A model generated the notes under the pieces. The model worked only from the letters and a program-made list of their open reading frames with translations, did not search any database and was not told where the DNA came from. From contig NZ_FQZT01000001.1 in assembly GCF_900142125.1 (NCBI RefSeq), positions 62,001-126,000 on the forward strand: a DNA stretch of 64,000 bases, read 5' to 3'. The stretch is from Malonomonas rubra DSM 5091. Its GTDB lineage: Bacteria > Desulfobacterota > Desulfuromonadia > Desulfuromonadales > Geopsychrobacteraceae. Positions within the stretch are counted from its first letter, which is position 1, and each line of letters opens with the position of its first letter. The position numbers were made by a program, and so were the translations under genes. Positions 19,708 to 30,049 of the stretch are shown piece by piece.

Positions 19708-22700
19708 TTACTTGAGATCAATCACATCACGAATTTTTGTCAGCAACGAAAAGGGAGAGATCGGTTTATTCAGCAGGATGATGTCGTCACCGACCAACCC
19801 CTGATCTCGCAAAGCATCGAAGGTATATCCACTGATAAAAATCACGGGCAATTCAGTTCTCTTACGGATTTCCTGGTAAAACTCGATTCCCTTGATGCCA
19901 GGCATCACGACATCCGATAGGATCAAATCGAGCTCTTCTTTTCGTTCATCCAGGATTGCTAACGCCGATTCAGCACAGTTCCCGGTGAGAACTTTATAGC
20001 CTACGGAATGCAGAATATTGAAAGTGGTTTCCAGCACCTGAGGGTCGTCTTCAACCAGCAAGACAGTTTCCGTACCGCCAGGCAGATGACCTGTATCGAC
20101 CGCTGGTTTCTGCAATGGACGTTTATTGGTCAGGGGCAGGTAGATACTGAAACAGCTCCCCTCCCCGTCCTTACTGTCGACGAGGATATACCCTTTATGT
20201 TGCTTGACGATACCCCAGGCGATTGCCAGCCCTAGCCCGGTTCCTTTGCCGGTATCTTTGGTGGTAAAGAAGGGGTCGAAAATATTCTGCAATACGTTCG
20301 GACTCATGCCAATACCGGTATCCTCAACCTTGATCAAGGCATAGTTCCCCGGTTCGCCGTAGCCATGGACCTGGCAGAAATCCTTATCGATCGACGCTGG
20401 TTCTGTCGAGATTTTCAGCACCCCACCACCCGGCATTGCATCGCGCGCGTTGGTTGCCAGGTTGACCAGCACCTGTTCCAGCTGCGAGGTATCGGCTTGA
20501 ACGAATAGCTGCTGCTTCGAGAGAGTCAGCTGCTTTTCAATATGTTCACCGATCGCCTTGCCGAACAGGTCCTGTACATTCAGCACCAGCCGATTCAGGT
20601 CAACCGGTGTTAACGGTCCGGTTTTCTTGCGGCTGTAAGCAAGCAGACCGTGGGTCAGCTTGGAACCGCGATCTGCAGCCTCGGCAATTTTACTTATCTT
20701 CGGCAACAGCTGTCTATCATCCGCATAGAGTGACTGCAACAAACCGGCATAACCTGAGATAACCGTCAGAATATTATTAAAATCGTGGGCAATACCACCG
20801 GTCAGAGTGCCGACAGCCTCCATCCGTTGCGAGTGCTGCAGCTGTTTCTCCAAGGTGCGGCGGCGGGAGATATCGATAAAGGTGATGACACCTCCGATCA
20901 ATTCGCCGTCGCGCATCATCCTGTGCCCCCAAAATTCAACCGGCACTTCCCGCCCATCCTTACGTTTAAGGACTCCGTCAGAACCGGTCAACTTTTCTTC
21001 GCTTTCGATGGCCGTCATAAAGGGGCAGGTGCTGTCGCTGCCTATCAACTCGCGCATCCGTTCGTTATCGACCAGTTCGCAGAAACTTTCGCCAATCAGC
21101 TCTGCTTCGTCGTCGTAGCCAAGCATACGCAGGGTCGAAGGATTACAGAAGACGCACTCGCCCGAGAGGTCGATTCCAACGATTGCTTCCGCCGTGGAAT
21201 TGAACAGGGTCCGCAGCATCTCCTCGCTGTGTGCCAGCTCGCGAACATAGTCGAGGCGTTCGCATTCGGCCGCAGCCCGTGATGCGATGACCGACAGTAA
21301 CTCTTCAACATGGGGGACAGCGATCATCGCGTTGCGCGAAAATGCGCTGACCGCACCAAGAATTTGACCGTTATGGCCAACCATCGGAATACCGATAAAG
21401 CTCTGTATACCGGCGAGTTTGAACTGGCTGAGAGCAGGATAGCGGGACGCTGCATCCTCAGTGTGAAAAATATAGTTGCCATCGAGAATTTCTTTGTAGG
21501 GGGTCCCGGCCAACTGTAAGGAAAAAGGGTTCTTCAGCTCCCCATGCAGGCAACCGGCCTGAATTTTCATCCGCTCACCTGAAACTAGTCCGATACTCGC
21601 TCCGTCGGCATTCAACCAGTCACAGAGGTTTTGAACAATCTCATCAAGACAATCCTGGCCGGTCAAACCGACGGTACTGCGAACCAGCGTCTTGATTGAA
21701 GACTCGTATTTCTCACGTAAAGTGATATCGCGGGCAACCGAGAAAAAAACCTGCTGGCCGTCCAGCTCAAACAATTGGCAGCCAATTTCTACCGGCAGCC
21801 AGTCTCCGTTACTGGTCAGCAACTCGGTTTTAAACAGAACCTGCTCTTTTTCCGTAATCTCATCCAGCACCCGCCGAAACTCTTCAGGATCATCCTGGCT
21901 GATGCGGTTAAGGTTATACGGCGTTTTTTCCAACAATTCCTGACGCGAATAACCAAGCAGCCGACAAGCAACATCATTCACTTCAACAAAAGAACCGGGC
22001 GTTCCATCGGTGAAGCGTTTCGAGACCAGGATGGCATCGGTCACACCATTGAACAAACGTGAGAAATACTCCTTGTTCTGCAGTAGTAATTTCTCTCGTT
22101 CATCGATCGTCTGCCGCATCAAGCGAAAGCTGTCTGAGAGGCAGTCAATTTCCAGGTGATTACCATAAGGCAATGGGTGACGGTAATCCCCTTCGGCAAA
22201 GGATTCAGCGCTTTGCGCCAGATCGGAAATTGGTCGCACGATCTTCCGCGCCAGCGTCCTCGACCATAAAGAGGCAAGGACGAAAGCTAGCATCAGCGAA
22301 CTGACCAGAATAATTTTCAACCGCCAGACAATTCCAAGCAGGCCGGAATATTCCTGTCCATACAACACAACCCAGCCGACATCTGGCATCTGAATGGCCG
22401 TACCAAGATAGTCTTTACCACCCAATTCGTAATGGGCCGTATGCTGTCCTCCCGTCAATGCACTTTTGGCCGGTTCCAAGTGCTGCAGGTCCAGCAATTC
22501 AGGTGCTGCTGCCTGTGGAAACTGAAAGACCAGCTGACCTGAATGGTCCAGTAGCAACAAGTGAGCTGGTTGTTGTCCCGGCAGGGGCATGAAACGTTGA
22601 TTCAGATGATCGACATTGACATATGCGACGATCAGCCCCTCGTCAATTTTATTGGTCAGGGCAACGGAAATCCGGCCATCTTCTTGGGAAAAAAAAGCTT

Positions 22701-23151
22701 CCGACCAAGCCACGCCAGAGCCACTACGTACGTTTTTGACCTGGGGCAACAAGGAAAAGTCCTGCCCGATATAATCGGCAGGACTTTTCCTGAAATCGAT
22801 TGGTAAACCGGTCGCAACAACTCTCCCGACCGCGTTCAGAACAAAAACGGAATCAATACTATGGTTGTCATTGACAATCTGATCGAGATAAGAGTTACAG
22901 CCTGTTAATTTTGCAGGAAAAAATTTGCAGAATCGTCCTATTTCACGAACAAGAACGTGGGGTTCCTGTAGGTCGAGAGCAATCTTCGCGGCAATCGATT
23001 CAGCTGCCGACTGATTTTCATGTGTCAGTCGATGTTCGGTTTCACGGGAGAAAAAATCGAAAGAAACGATGCTGACGATCAGCAAAGGAAGGATCGAGAC
23101 AACCACGAACCGCCAACTCAGGGCATCTTTCAGGCTGTAGTCGATTTTCAT
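19708..23151 (-). CDS. Membrane hybrid histidine kinase (sensor-HAMP-PAS-GAF-PAS-HisKA-HATPase-REC)
   Basis: 1147 residues. One membrane span at about 15-32, an extracytoplasmic Cache-like domain to about 275, a second span (IILVSSLMLAFVLASLW), HAMP, a PAS domain (about 365-475), GAF (about 490-640), a second PAS with PAC (about 655-775), the HisKA box GGIAHDFNNILTVISGY, an HATPase domain with GTGLGLAI, and a receiver at the C-terminus whose phosphoacceptor lies in LILSDVVMP. It is convergent with bioD with only 4 bases between stops. No separate output regulator is adjacent, so its target is unknown. Confidence 0.92.
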   Translation of the reverse strand: MKIDYSLKDALSWRFVVVSILPLLIVSIVSFDFFSRETEHRLTHENQSAAESIAAKIALDLQEPHVLVREIGRFCKFFPAKLTGCNSYLDQIVNDNHSIDSVFVLNAVGRVVATGLPIDFRKSPADYIGQDFSLLPQVKNVRSGSGVAWSEAFFSQEDGRISVALTNKIDEGLIVAYVNVDHLNQRFMPLPGQQPAHLLLLDHSGQLVFQFPQAAAPELLDLQHLEPAKSALTGGQHTAHYELGGKDYLGTAIQMPDVGWVVLYGQEYSGLLGIVWRLKIILVSSLMLAFVLASLWSRTLARKIVRPISDLAQSAESFAEGDYRHPLPYGNHLEIDCLSDSFRLMRQTIDEREKLLLQNKEYFSRLFNGVTDAILVSKRFTDGTPGSFVEVNDVACRLLGYSRQELLEKTPYNLNRISQDDPEEFRRVLDEITEKEQVLFKTELLTSNGDWLPVEIGCQLFELDGQQVFFSVARDITLREKYESSIKTLVRSTVGLTGQDCLDEIVQNLCDWLNADGASIGLVSGERMKIQAGCLHGELKNPFSLQLAGTPYKEILDGNYIFHTEDAASRYPALSQFKLAGIQSFIGIPMVGHNGQILGAVSAFSRNAMIAVPHVEELLSVIASRAAAECERLDYVRELAHSEEMLRTLFNSTAEAIVGIDLSGECVFCNPSTLRMLGYDDEAELIGESFCELVDNERMRELIGSDSTCPFMTAIESEEKLTGSDGVLKRKDGREVPVEFWGHRMMRDGELIGGVITFIDISRRRTLEKQLQHSQRMEAVGTLTGGIAHDFNNILTVISGYAGLLQSLYADDRQLLPKISKIAEAADRGSKLTHGLLAYSRKKTGPLTPVDLNRLVLNVQDLFGKAIGEHIEKQLTLSKQQLFVQADTSQLEQVLVNLATNARDAMPGGGVLKISTEPASIDKDFCQVHGYGEPGNYALIKVEDTGIGMSPNVLQNIFDPFFTTKDTGKGTGLGLAIAWGIVKQHKGYILVDSKDGEGSCFSIYLPLTNKRPLQKPAVDTGHLPGGTETVLLVEDDPQVLETTFNILHSVGYKVLTGNCAESALAILDERKEELDLILSDVVMPGIKGIEFYQEIRKRTELPVIFISGYTFDALRDQGLVGDDIILLNKPISPFSLLTKIRDVIDLK

Positions 23152-23250
23152 CAGCGCACACAGTCAGAAAAGAGTTAAAAGAAAGCGGAACCTCGCGCGT
23201 GAGTATAGGAAGGTAATCTGTTATTTTCAACAGTTATCTAAAACCCATAA

Positions 23251-23853
23251 CTAGCGGTCACTCCGGGAAAACTTGTTGAAGCGAACCCCCTGGTAAGAAA
23301 ACTGGACTCGGTCGGGGTAGATTTTTTCGACCAGTGCACCTTCAATAGAGGTCCCTTCCATAACCGGTAGCTGGCTGATCACAGCTAAACGTGAAGAAGA
23401 ATCGGTATGGTAAACAATCTCTTCAACAAGCAGCTCCGGGATGATGATTGAAGCACGAAGCTGATTATTCTTCTCTATTTCACCCGATTTAGAACCTTCC
23501 ACAGAAGAACTTCCAGAGACCTGTTTGTCTACAGGCTGTTGCGTGATCTCCGCCTGGCGAGGCTGTTCCATGGATGGCTCAAGAGGAGGAGACACAACCT
23601 CATCCTGCCGCGGGACATTAGGAATCACGACAACAGGATCCGCAACGGGCTGCAGTCTCGACAGAACCCCAAATAGAAGCACTGCAGCAAAAAGCAAAAA
23701 TACAGAAACAAGAACAATAGGCAGCATGGCAAAAGCAGGTTTCGGCTGCTCGTAATTACCTTTCAGGATATCGTGAGCCAGATCGACGCTGCCCTCTCCA
23801 AGTGATGCCTTATCGTCTTCAACCTTACGGAGTGCCTTCAATATCGAACTCAT
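23251..23853 (-). CDS. gspB: GspB-like general secretion accessory protein
   Basis: 200 residues: N-terminal MSSILKALRKVEDDKAS motif typical of GspB, a single membrane span (about 45-65, LPIVLVSVFLLFAAVLLFGV), a Pro/Gln-rich linker, and the C-terminal GspB domain ending LVEKIYPDRVQFSYQGVRF. GspB partners the GspA/ExeA ATPase to place the type II secretin in the cell wall. Its ATG overlaps the gspA stop by 4 bases (ATGA). Confidence 0.85.
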   Translation of the reverse strand: MSSILKALRKVEDDKASLGEGSVDLAHDILKGNYEQPKPAFAMLPIVLVSVFLLFAAVLLFGVLSRLQPVADPVVVIPNVPRQDEVVSPPLEPSMEQPRQAEITQQPVDKQVSGSSSVEGSKSGEIEKNNQLRASIIIPELLVEEIVYHTDSSSRLAVISQLPVMEGTSIEGALVEKIYPDRVQFSYQGVRFNKFSRSDR

Positions 23854-25538
23854 TGCGCAGTCTCCGTTGTCAACCGTGGCATGGCGTAACCGGCATCACG
23901 ATACAGCCAGAACAGGGTGAAGGCACCAACCCTGCCATCCGGGGCCAGTCGTTTTTTCTGCTGAAAATCTGCAACTGCAGCAATCGTCGGGGGGTCATAT
24001 TCCTGTGAAACGAGCACATTATCAGCACCATTGCGAATCAGTAATTCCTGAATAGCGGCAACTGTTCGCCCTTTCTTCCCGGGACGATTGACCATCGAAA
24101 TCGAATCGAAATTACGGTACGCCAGCAGAGCCTTGCCGAACCAGATGCGCTCCAGTTCCGGCAGAGCAACCCAACCATCTTCAGAAATTTGCGGCCAGAG
24201 TTTAGCAAACCCGTCTCGCTGCCCCGTCAGGCTCAAATATCTTTTCCGTGCGACCCCCGGTAAAGCAATTTCAAGAATTGCAGGGACATCGTAATGCAGC
24301 AAATCCTCGATCCTTCCATCATATTCCAGAACGACCAGGTCGAGCTTCTCCAGTGCGGTGACCATCTGCCGCTTGTTGCTGATCGACGGAACCGCTTTCG
24401 GTAGGTCATGTTGCCAGCTTTCGGCAAATTGCATCATCGCCTGCAGGCCAGTTTCTTCAACCGGCATAGTGACAATCCGCTTTTTGTACAGCTCGACCCG
24501 CTGCTGATCAACAACAGGCTCTACTGACTGTGATTTCTCAACAGTTACTGGTGCAGGAGGCAAAGGTTCGTCAGCGTGAACGGAGGGCACTGCTTGATCA
24601 GGCACCGCCTCCTGTGAAGCGAGCTGTGGCGGACTGAGCAGCAGCTTGGTCGTCAACATAATCAAAACCAAGGCAGCCAACCCGATAGCGACTAAATTCT
24701 TCGACGTGAACCTGGATGTTTTTTGTTGATGCTGCAGTTCTTTCTGCGCAGTTTGTACATCGGCCTTTGTCACTGAACGAGCGTCTCGAGCGTAAGCAAC
24801 CAGCAAGGCACGGTCGCAGAGAATATTAACCAGCCGTGGCGTCCCTTTGCTGAAACGATAAACCTGCGCCAAAGCGCTTTCCTGGAACAGATCGTGGCTT
24901 TTTGCACCAGCTATTTTCAAACGATGCAAAACATATGCACGCGTATCCTCAGCATCCATTGCCTCGAGCTTATAACTGACGGCCAGGCGTTGCCGCAACT
25001 GACGCAGGTCCTTGCGCTGAAGGATTTCATCCAATTCCGGCTGTCCAACCAAAACCAACTGAATCAGCTTTTCAGTTTCTGTTTCCAGGTTGGAAAGCAA
25101 ACGCAACTGTTCCAGCACCTTCGGGTCGAGATTCTGGGCCTCATCGATGACCAGGACAACAGTTTTGCCTTCTTCACGCTGTACTAACAAAAAGCGATTC
25201 AAAGAATCGAAAAGATCAACCAGGTTGCTCTTCTCAGAATTGTAGTCGATAGCAAACTCACGATGAATTACCTGCAATAACTCAATGGCGCTGAGACATG
25301 GGTTGAAGATTAACGCCACCCTGTAATCAGCCTCATCCAACTGCCCCAGCAAAGTGCGCAGCACAGTTGTTTTCCCAGTCCCGATTTCTCCGGACAGAGC
25401 AAAGAAACCGACCCGCTGCTGAACACCATAGAGCAGATGGGCAAATGCCTCTTTATGTTTTTTGCTGAGAAAAATAAAGCGTGGATTCGGTGTTATATGG
25501 AACGGTTTCTCACTGAAACCGAACATTTTAAGATACAT
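23850..25538 (-). CDS. gspA: GspA/ExeA-like AAA ATPase with peptidoglycan-binding domain
   Basis: 562 residues from the ATG at 25538. An AAA_22-type ATPase covers residues 1-280: MYLKMFGFSEKPFHITPNP, Walker A GEIGTGKTT, Walker B LVIDEAQNL. A membrane span at about 285-305 is followed by a periplasmic part ending in a PG_binding_1 domain (AVADFQQKKRLAPDG). It organises secretin insertion through peptidoglycan remodelling. The T2SS-like genes are about 35 kb away in this window, so the pair may serve that locus in trans. Confidence 0.88.
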   Translation of the reverse strand: MYLKMFGFSEKPFHITPNPRFIFLSKKHKEAFAHLLYGVQQRVGFFALSGEIGTGKTTVLRTLLGQLDEADYRVALIFNPCLSAIELLQVIHREFAIDYNSEKSNLVDLFDSLNRFLLVQREEGKTVVLVIDEAQNLDPKVLEQLRLLSNLETETEKLIQLVLVGQPELDEILQRKDLRQLRQRLAVSYKLEAMDAEDTRAYVLHRLKIAGAKSHDLFQESALAQVYRFSKGTPRLVNILCDRALLVAYARDARSVTKADVQTAQKELQHQQKTSRFTSKNLVAIGLAALVLIMLTTKLLLSPPQLASQEAVPDQAVPSVHADEPLPPAPVTVEKSQSVEPVVDQQRVELYKKRIVTMPVEETGLQAMMQFAESWQHDLPKAVPSISNKRQMVTALEKLDLVVLEYDGRIEDLLHYDVPAILEIALPGVARKRYLSLTGQRDGFAKLWPQISEDGWVALPELERIWFGKALLAYRNFDSISMVNRPGKKGRTVAAIQELLIRNGADNVLVSQEYDPPTIAAVADFQQKKRLAPDGRVGAFTLFWLYRDAGYAMPRLTTETAQ

Positions 25539-25677
25539 GCGCAACCCTAAAATTAGAAAGTTTCTATCTCCCGTAATCTTTCATACAAAGCCCTTGTTTT
25601 TCAAGCGAAATCGATGCGTATCCGACTCTCTCTGCTAAACTATTGATATCCAATTTGATGAAAAAAGGAGGTTCCTC

Positions 25678-27387
25678 ATGGGCGCCTGGAAACGTTTTAC
25701 GCAAAAAGAACGGATTGCCTATTTTTCGATGGAAATCGGCCTGAAAGCGGAAATTCCGACTTACAGTGGCGGACTCGGCGTTTTGGCAGGTGACACGATC
25801 AAAAGCGCAGCTGACCTGAAAATCCCAATGATTGCTGTCACCCTGCTCTATCGTAAAGGATATTTCCTGCAGCACTTCGGCCACGACGGCTGGCAACAGG
25901 AAAGCGATATCGAATGGCTGCCAGAAAAACATATGCAGCTCCTGCCGACGAAATCCCTGGTAACAATAGAAAACCGCGATGTCAAGATTCAGGCCTGGCT
26001 CTACAATGTGAAAAGCCCAACCGGTGGTGAGGTCCCGATCCTGTTTCTCGACACTGACATTCCCGGCAACGACCCGGCAGATCGAAACCTGACTGACCAT
26101 CTTTACGGCGGAGGCCTGGAACTGCGCTTGAAGCAGGAAATAATCCTCGGCATCGGTGGAGCCCGTATCCTCGCTGCACTGAATTTTGCGGTGAAGAAAT
26201 ATCACATGAACGAAGGGCATGCCAGCCTGCTGACCTTGGAGCTCCTGAATAACACCCGCGTGCCAATCCATGAACTACATATCGACAATAACGGCTACAT
26301 GGAACAGGTCATGAAAAAGTGTGTTTTCACGACCCACACGCCGGTTGAAGCTGGACACGATCGTTTCCCCTACGATTTGGTCGAGCGAATCATGCCACCA
26401 GAAGTTCCGATCGACCTTCTCAAAGAGATTTCAGGCCCCGATGCACTGAACATGACTCTCCTCGCTCTTAAGCTCAGCCATTTCATCAACGGAGTGGCGA
26501 AACGGCATGGAGAAGTTTCTCAGAACCTGTTCCCCGGCTTTGAAATTCATGCGATCACCAACGGCATCCATCCATTTACCTGGTGTTCCCCTTTTTTCGT
26601 CAACCTGTTCGATAAACACCTCCCCGGCTGGGCAAATGAACCGGAGCTACTGGTCCGTGTCGACAATATTCCCGACGAAGAGATCTGGGACAACCATTGT
26701 GGCGCTAAAGCTTTTTTCCTCCAATACATCAAAGAAAAGACGGGAAGAGAGCTCAACCCAGATGTCTTAACCATCGGCTTCGCCCGTCGCGCAGCAACTT
26801 ACAAGCGCGGCGATCTGATCCTGCATGACCTCGAACGCCTGATTGACATTGGTCGCGGTAAATTGCAGTTCGTCTTCGGTGGCAAAGCTCACCCGAAAGA
26901 TGACGAAGGAAAAAAGGTCATTCAACGTATCATCCAGAAGGCTGAGGAGATGCACGGTGCCATTGAAATGGTCTACCTGGAAAACTACAACATGGAAGTC
27001 GCTTCATATTTCATCCCCGGGGTAGATGTCTGGCTGAACAACCCGATGCGGCCTCTCGAAGCTTCCGGCACCAGTGGAATGAAGGCGGCACTTAACGGCG
27101 TTCCAAATTTCAGCGTACTGGATGGCTGGTGGATCGAAGGACATATCGAAGGCGTCACTGGCTGGTCGATCGGACCGTCCCCGGCCGAAATAGACCAGGA
27201 GATCGGACGCGCACCAGAAGACCTGGAAGATATCTACCAGAAGCTGGAAAATATAATTATTCCACTCTATTACGAAGACCGTCCAGGCTGGATAAAAGTG
27301 ATGAAAAACGCCATCGGGAAAAATGCCTATTACTTTAATACCCATGTCATGATGCGGCGTTACGTCACTGACGCGTACATCCATTAA
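25678..27387 (+). CDS. glgP: Alpha-glucan (glycogen/maltodextrin) phosphorylase, short GT35 form
   Basis: 569 residues, shorter than the ~800-residue classical enzymes but typical for the alpha-glucan-phosphorylase branch of anaerobes. YFSMEIGLKAEIPTYSGGLG opens the catalytic domain; the PLP lysine is in ASGTSGMKAALNG (about residue 470), and NEGHASLL and THTPVEAGHDRF are conserved blocks. It releases glucose-1-phosphate from storage glucan. AAAGGAGG lies 6 bases before the ATG. A 235-residue antisense frame across its 5' third is a coding shadow. Confidence 0.94.
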   Translation: MGAWKRFTQKERIAYFSMEIGLKAEIPTYSGGLGVLAGDTIKSAADLKIPMIAVTLLYRKGYFLQHFGHDGWQQESDIEWLPEKHMQLLPTKSLVTIENRDVKIQAWLYNVKSPTGGEVPILFLDTDIPGNDPADRNLTDHLYGGGLELRLKQEIILGIGGARILAALNFAVKKYHMNEGHASLLTLELLNNTRVPIHELHIDNNGYMEQVMKKCVFTTHTPVEAGHDRFPYDLVERIMPPEVPIDLLKEISGPDALNMTLLALKLSHFINGVAKRHGEVSQNLFPGFEIHAITNGIHPFTWCSPFFVNLFDKHLPGWANEPELLVRVDNIPDEEIWDNHCGAKAFFLQYIKEKTGRELNPDVLTIGFARRAATYKRGDLILHDLERLIDIGRGKLQFVFGGKAHPKDDEGKKVIQRIIQKAEEMHGAIEMVYLENYNMEVASYFIPGVDVWLNNPMRPLEASGTSGMKAALNGVPNFSVLDGWWIEGHIEGVTGWSIGPSPAEIDQEIGRAPEDLEDIYQKLENIIIPLYYEDRPGWIKVMKNAIGKNAYYFNTHVMMRRYVTDAYIH

Positions 27388-27475
27388 CGCGGCAAAGAAA
27401 CTCCTTTGCAAAAAAAAAGCTCTATGTTAATGTGCTGCGGTTCTAGGATAGCGTTTGTTTAAAGGAGAAATATTG

Positions 27476-27805
27476 ATGTCTACAATCCTGATCGCACTTC
27501 ACGTTATTGTCTGTATCGCACTAATCATCATTGTCCTGCTGCAGATGGGCAAAGGTGCAGAAGCGGGTGCTTCTTTCGGTGCCGGTGCCAGCAACACCGT
27601 ATTCGGTGCGTCCGGTGGTGGCAGCTTCATGGGTAAAGTGACAGCCGGCGCCGCAGTTATTTTCATGTTGACCAGTTTGTCCCTGGCCTACTTTTACGGT
27701 TCCCCAAGCTCGCAGAGCGTCATGCCGAGCAGCGTTGCCGCCCCGGCAGCAGAAACCCCGGCACCAGTTCCAGCAGCACCTGCCGCAGAGGAAGAAAAAA
27801 AGTAA
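27476..27805 (+). CDS. secG: Protein-export membrane protein SecG
   Basis: 109 residues with two membrane spans (about 3-22 and 52-72) separated by the glycine-rich cytoplasmic loop GAEAGASFGAGASNTVFGA, the signature of SecG. It associates with SecYE to help SecA-driven translocation. The C-terminus is an Ala/Pro tail of low complexity. I start at the ATG at 27476 with AAGGAG 8 bases upstream. As often seen, it is directly followed by tRNA-Leu. Confidence 0.95.
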   Translation: MSTILIALHVIVCIALIIIVLLQMGKGAEAGASFGAGASNTVFGASGGGSFMGKVTAGAAVIFMLTSLSLAYFYGSPSSQSVMPSSVAAPAAETPAPVPAAPAAEEEKK

Positions 27806-27824
27806 ATTCAGTAAAGATTATTGG

Positions 27825-27854
27825 TTGACAGTAGAGAAGGCTTTTCAGTATATA
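27825..27854 (+). promoter_or_regulatory. Promoter for tRNA-Leu
   Basis: TTGACA (27825-27830) and TATATA (27849-27854) are 18 bases apart, ending 12 bases before the tRNA 5' end. Confidence 0.7.
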
Positions 27855-27866
27855 TACAACCCGCTT

Positions 27867-27953
27867 GCCGAAGTGGTGGAACTGGTAGACACGCCATCTT
27901 GAGGGGGTGGTGACCGCATGGTCGTGCGAGTTCGAGTCTCGCCTTCGGCACCA
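27867..27953 (+). tRNA. tRNA-Leu (anticodon GAG)
   Basis: 87 bases with the long variable arm of a class II tRNA. Acceptor stem GCCGAAG/CTTCGGC, discriminator A, encoded CCA; anticodon stem CCATC/GGTGG with loop TTGAGGG gives anticodon GAG (codon CTC); T-arm GAGTTCGAGTCTC. Its 3' end is the likely attachment site of the integrase-bearing element that follows. Confidence 0.97.
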
Positions 27954-28004
27954 ACAAAAAACACTTCTTGTTAATTCAAGAACTTAAGACCCAATCTTCA
28001 TAGC

Positions 28005-28023
28005 TGGTACACAATCTGTACCA
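28005..28023. promoter_or_regulatory. Perfect inverted repeat upstream of the integrase gene
   Basis: TGGTACA, 5 bases, TGTACCA, ending 4 bases before the integrase ribosome site (GGGAGG). It could be an operator for autoregulation or a recombinase arm site. A second repeat TTCTTG-N6-CAAGAA lies at 27965-27982, just after the tRNA. Both roles are inferred from position only. Confidence 0.55.
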
Positions 28024-28040
28024 CAAAGGGAGGTTGGGTT

Positions 28041-29336
28041 TTGTCTTTTCATCTCGTTAAGCGCAACAGTTCTTATTACTTCCGTATCCGTATCCCTTCA
28101 GATCTGATCGATCACTTCCAGCGTACCGAGGTAAGAAAGTCCTTGAAGACGGCAGATCTGTCTGCAGCCAAAATTCTCTGCTCTCACTGGGAAGGGAAGT
28201 TCCAGCAAAGCTTTGCTCTTCTTCGGTCGGGAGCCCGTTACCCTCTGGAAGAATTATTCCCTGCCGAAAAGAAGTCCCAAAACCTATCCACTCTCATTGA
28301 TCAATATGTTCAGGATCGATCCCCTCATTGGACAGAGAGAACGAAGATAGAATTTGTCCAGTATCTGTCAGTCCTCCTTAATTTAATCGGTGACAAACCT
28401 CCTGCCTCCATCTCTCGGGCTGATTGTCTTGCTTGTCGGGATCTGCTCAGAAAGCTTCCACCCAATTTCACCAAAAAGAAGAAATACAAGGGGATGAGCG
28501 TAAAGGCAATTGCTGAGAGCAACGATGAAACGGTTCATCTCAGTGCTAAGACGGTAAACAAATTCCTTACTCTGCTCTCCTCCTTCTTCAAGTGGTGCAT
28601 CAAGCAGGATTTGCTCTCACAGAACCCCTCTGAGGAGCTTCTTCTTTCGGTTAAAACATTAGCCTCCGAAGAGAGAGATGCTTACTCAGTCGATGACATA
28701 TCATTAATTCAAAAGAAACTCCCTAGGAGCTCTTCAGAGCCAGAAAAATACTGGATTCCAATGATTGCCATGTACTCTGGTTTACGATTGGATGAGATCT
28801 GTCAACTTCAGAAGGAAGACGTTCAGACCATAGATGGTGCTTACTGTGTCAATATCAATTCTTCGGGAGACAAACACTTAAAGACTGTTTCCGCTTCACG
28901 GATTGTTCCTGTTCATCCTAATCTGATAGAACTCGGATTTCTTCGTTACGTGGACGGCATCAAAGGTGGACAGCTGTGGAAAAATCTGGAGCCTGATCAG
29001 TATGGTCGATGGGGGCATAAATTCGGGAAGTGGTACGGCTTGTTCAACCGGAAAGAGATCACTGACAATCCCAAGAAGTGCTTCCATTCTTTTCGGCACA
29101 CTGTGGCTAATCAACTGAAACAGAAAGGGGTTAAGGACTCCTTGATTGCCGAGATACTCGGACATAAAAATGAAAGCATCACAACGGGTAGGTATGGGAA
29201 GAATTATGAGGTTGGAACATTGCTTCAAGCCTTGTCTTTGGTTGGGTGTCAATCGGCATTGAAAAATGACCCACCATCGGCGTCCAATTTTGACCCACCT
29301 CAGCGGGTTAGTTTTGGTCGTTTTTCCTGGTCCTGA
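28041..29336 (+). CDS. Tyrosine site-specific integrase at tRNA-Leu (C-terminus altered by IS insertion)
   Basis: 431 residues from a TTG start with GGGAGG 7 bases upstream. An N-terminal SAM-like core-binding domain (about 70-200) precedes the catalytic domain: the first arginine is in [11 protein letters not shown], the HxxR box in [11 protein letters not shown] and the nucleophile in GRYGKNYE. It lies 87 bases after tRNA-Leu and points away from it, the normal layout for a tRNA-integrated island. The last ~25 residues (from about NDPPS) are read from the IS21 end, so the native C-terminus is lost, though all catalytic residues remain. Confidence 0.9.
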   Translation: MSFHLVKRNSSYYFRIRIPSDLIDHFQRTEVRKSLKTADLSAAKILCSHWEGKFQQSFALLRSGARYPLEELFPAEKKSQNLSTLIDQYVQDRSPHWTERTKIEFVQYLSVLLNLIGDKPPASISRADCLACRDLLRKLPPNFTKKKKYKGMSVKAIAESNDETVHLSAKTVNKFLTLLSSFFKWCIKQDLLSQNPSEELLLSVKTLASEERDAYSVDDISLIQKKLPRSSSEPEKYWIPMIAMYSGLRLDEICQLQKEDVQTIDGAYCVNINSSGDKHLKTVSASRIVPVHPNLIELGFLRYVDGIKGGQLWKNLEPDQYGRWGHKFGKWYGLFNRKEITDNPKKCFHSFRHTVANQLKQKGVKDSLIAEILGHKNESITTGRYGKNYEVGTLLQALSLVGCQSALKNDPPSASNFDPPQRVSFGRFSWS

Positions 29337-30049
29337 TTCTCCAACTTTCATTCCCGGTTTCGATAATCTCACAGTGGTGCGTCACCCGGTCGAGTAAGGC
29401 CGTGGTCATCTTGCCGTCACCAAAAACCTGGGGCCATTCGCCGAAGGTCAGATTGGTGGTGATCAGTAACGAGGTTTTCTCATACAGCTTTGAGATCAAG
29501 TGAAACAGAAGCTGCCCGCCGCTCTTGGAGAACGGCAGGTAGCCAAGCTCATCAAGTACCACCAAATCGACTCTGCCCAGACTGGCAGCAAGTCTTCCGC
29601 CTTTACCGAGAAGTTTCTCCTGCTCAAGTTGATTGACCAAGGTCGACCAAGTTGAAGTAGCGGCATCGCTTGCCGCTACGAACAATATGTCGGGCGATGG
29701 CAATCGCCAGATGGGTTTTTCCGGTTCCGGTGCCGCCGACCAGAATGACGTTGGTCTGGTTGACGAGGAACTGCCCTTCGTAAAGAGTTCGGACTTGGGT
29801 TTCGTTGACCGGCGAAACGCTGAAGTCGAACTGATCGAGATCCTTAGACACCGGGAACTTGGCCTGTCCCATCCGATAGCGGATGCTGCGCATCTTGCGT
29901 TCAACTTGCTCTGCATTGAGCAGTTCCAGCAAGATTTTTTCCGGGATCGATTTTTGCCGAGTGCCGTTGACCAACACTTCATCAAGGATACTGCGCATCC
30001 CATGCAGTTTCAGTTCTTTCAAAGCTGTCAACAGTTGCTGACGTAGCAC
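29308..30049 (-). pseudogene. istB: istB, IS21 helper ATPase, frameshifted
   Basis: The N-terminal frame (30049 down to about 29640) encodes a DnaC-like AAA protein with Walker [14 protein letters not shown] and ends prematurely after [12 protein letters not shown]. The rest of IstB ([17 protein letters not shown], then [15 protein letters not shown] as Walker B) continues in another frame to 29308. One extra G near 29637-29641 explains the shift: removing it restores NLVDLVNQLEQ. IstB would help IstA select and capture target DNA; here it is most likely inactive. Confidence 0.9.

Noticed and set aside
25564-26271. 235-residue minus-strand frame
   Set aside because: Antisense shadow of the alpha-glucan phosphorylase gene; no family signal and the opposite strand is strongly conserved.
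27387-27420. GCAAAG/CTTTGC hairpin after the phosphorylase gene as a terminator
   Set aside because: On the coding strand it is followed by A residues, not T, and the stem has only six pairs.
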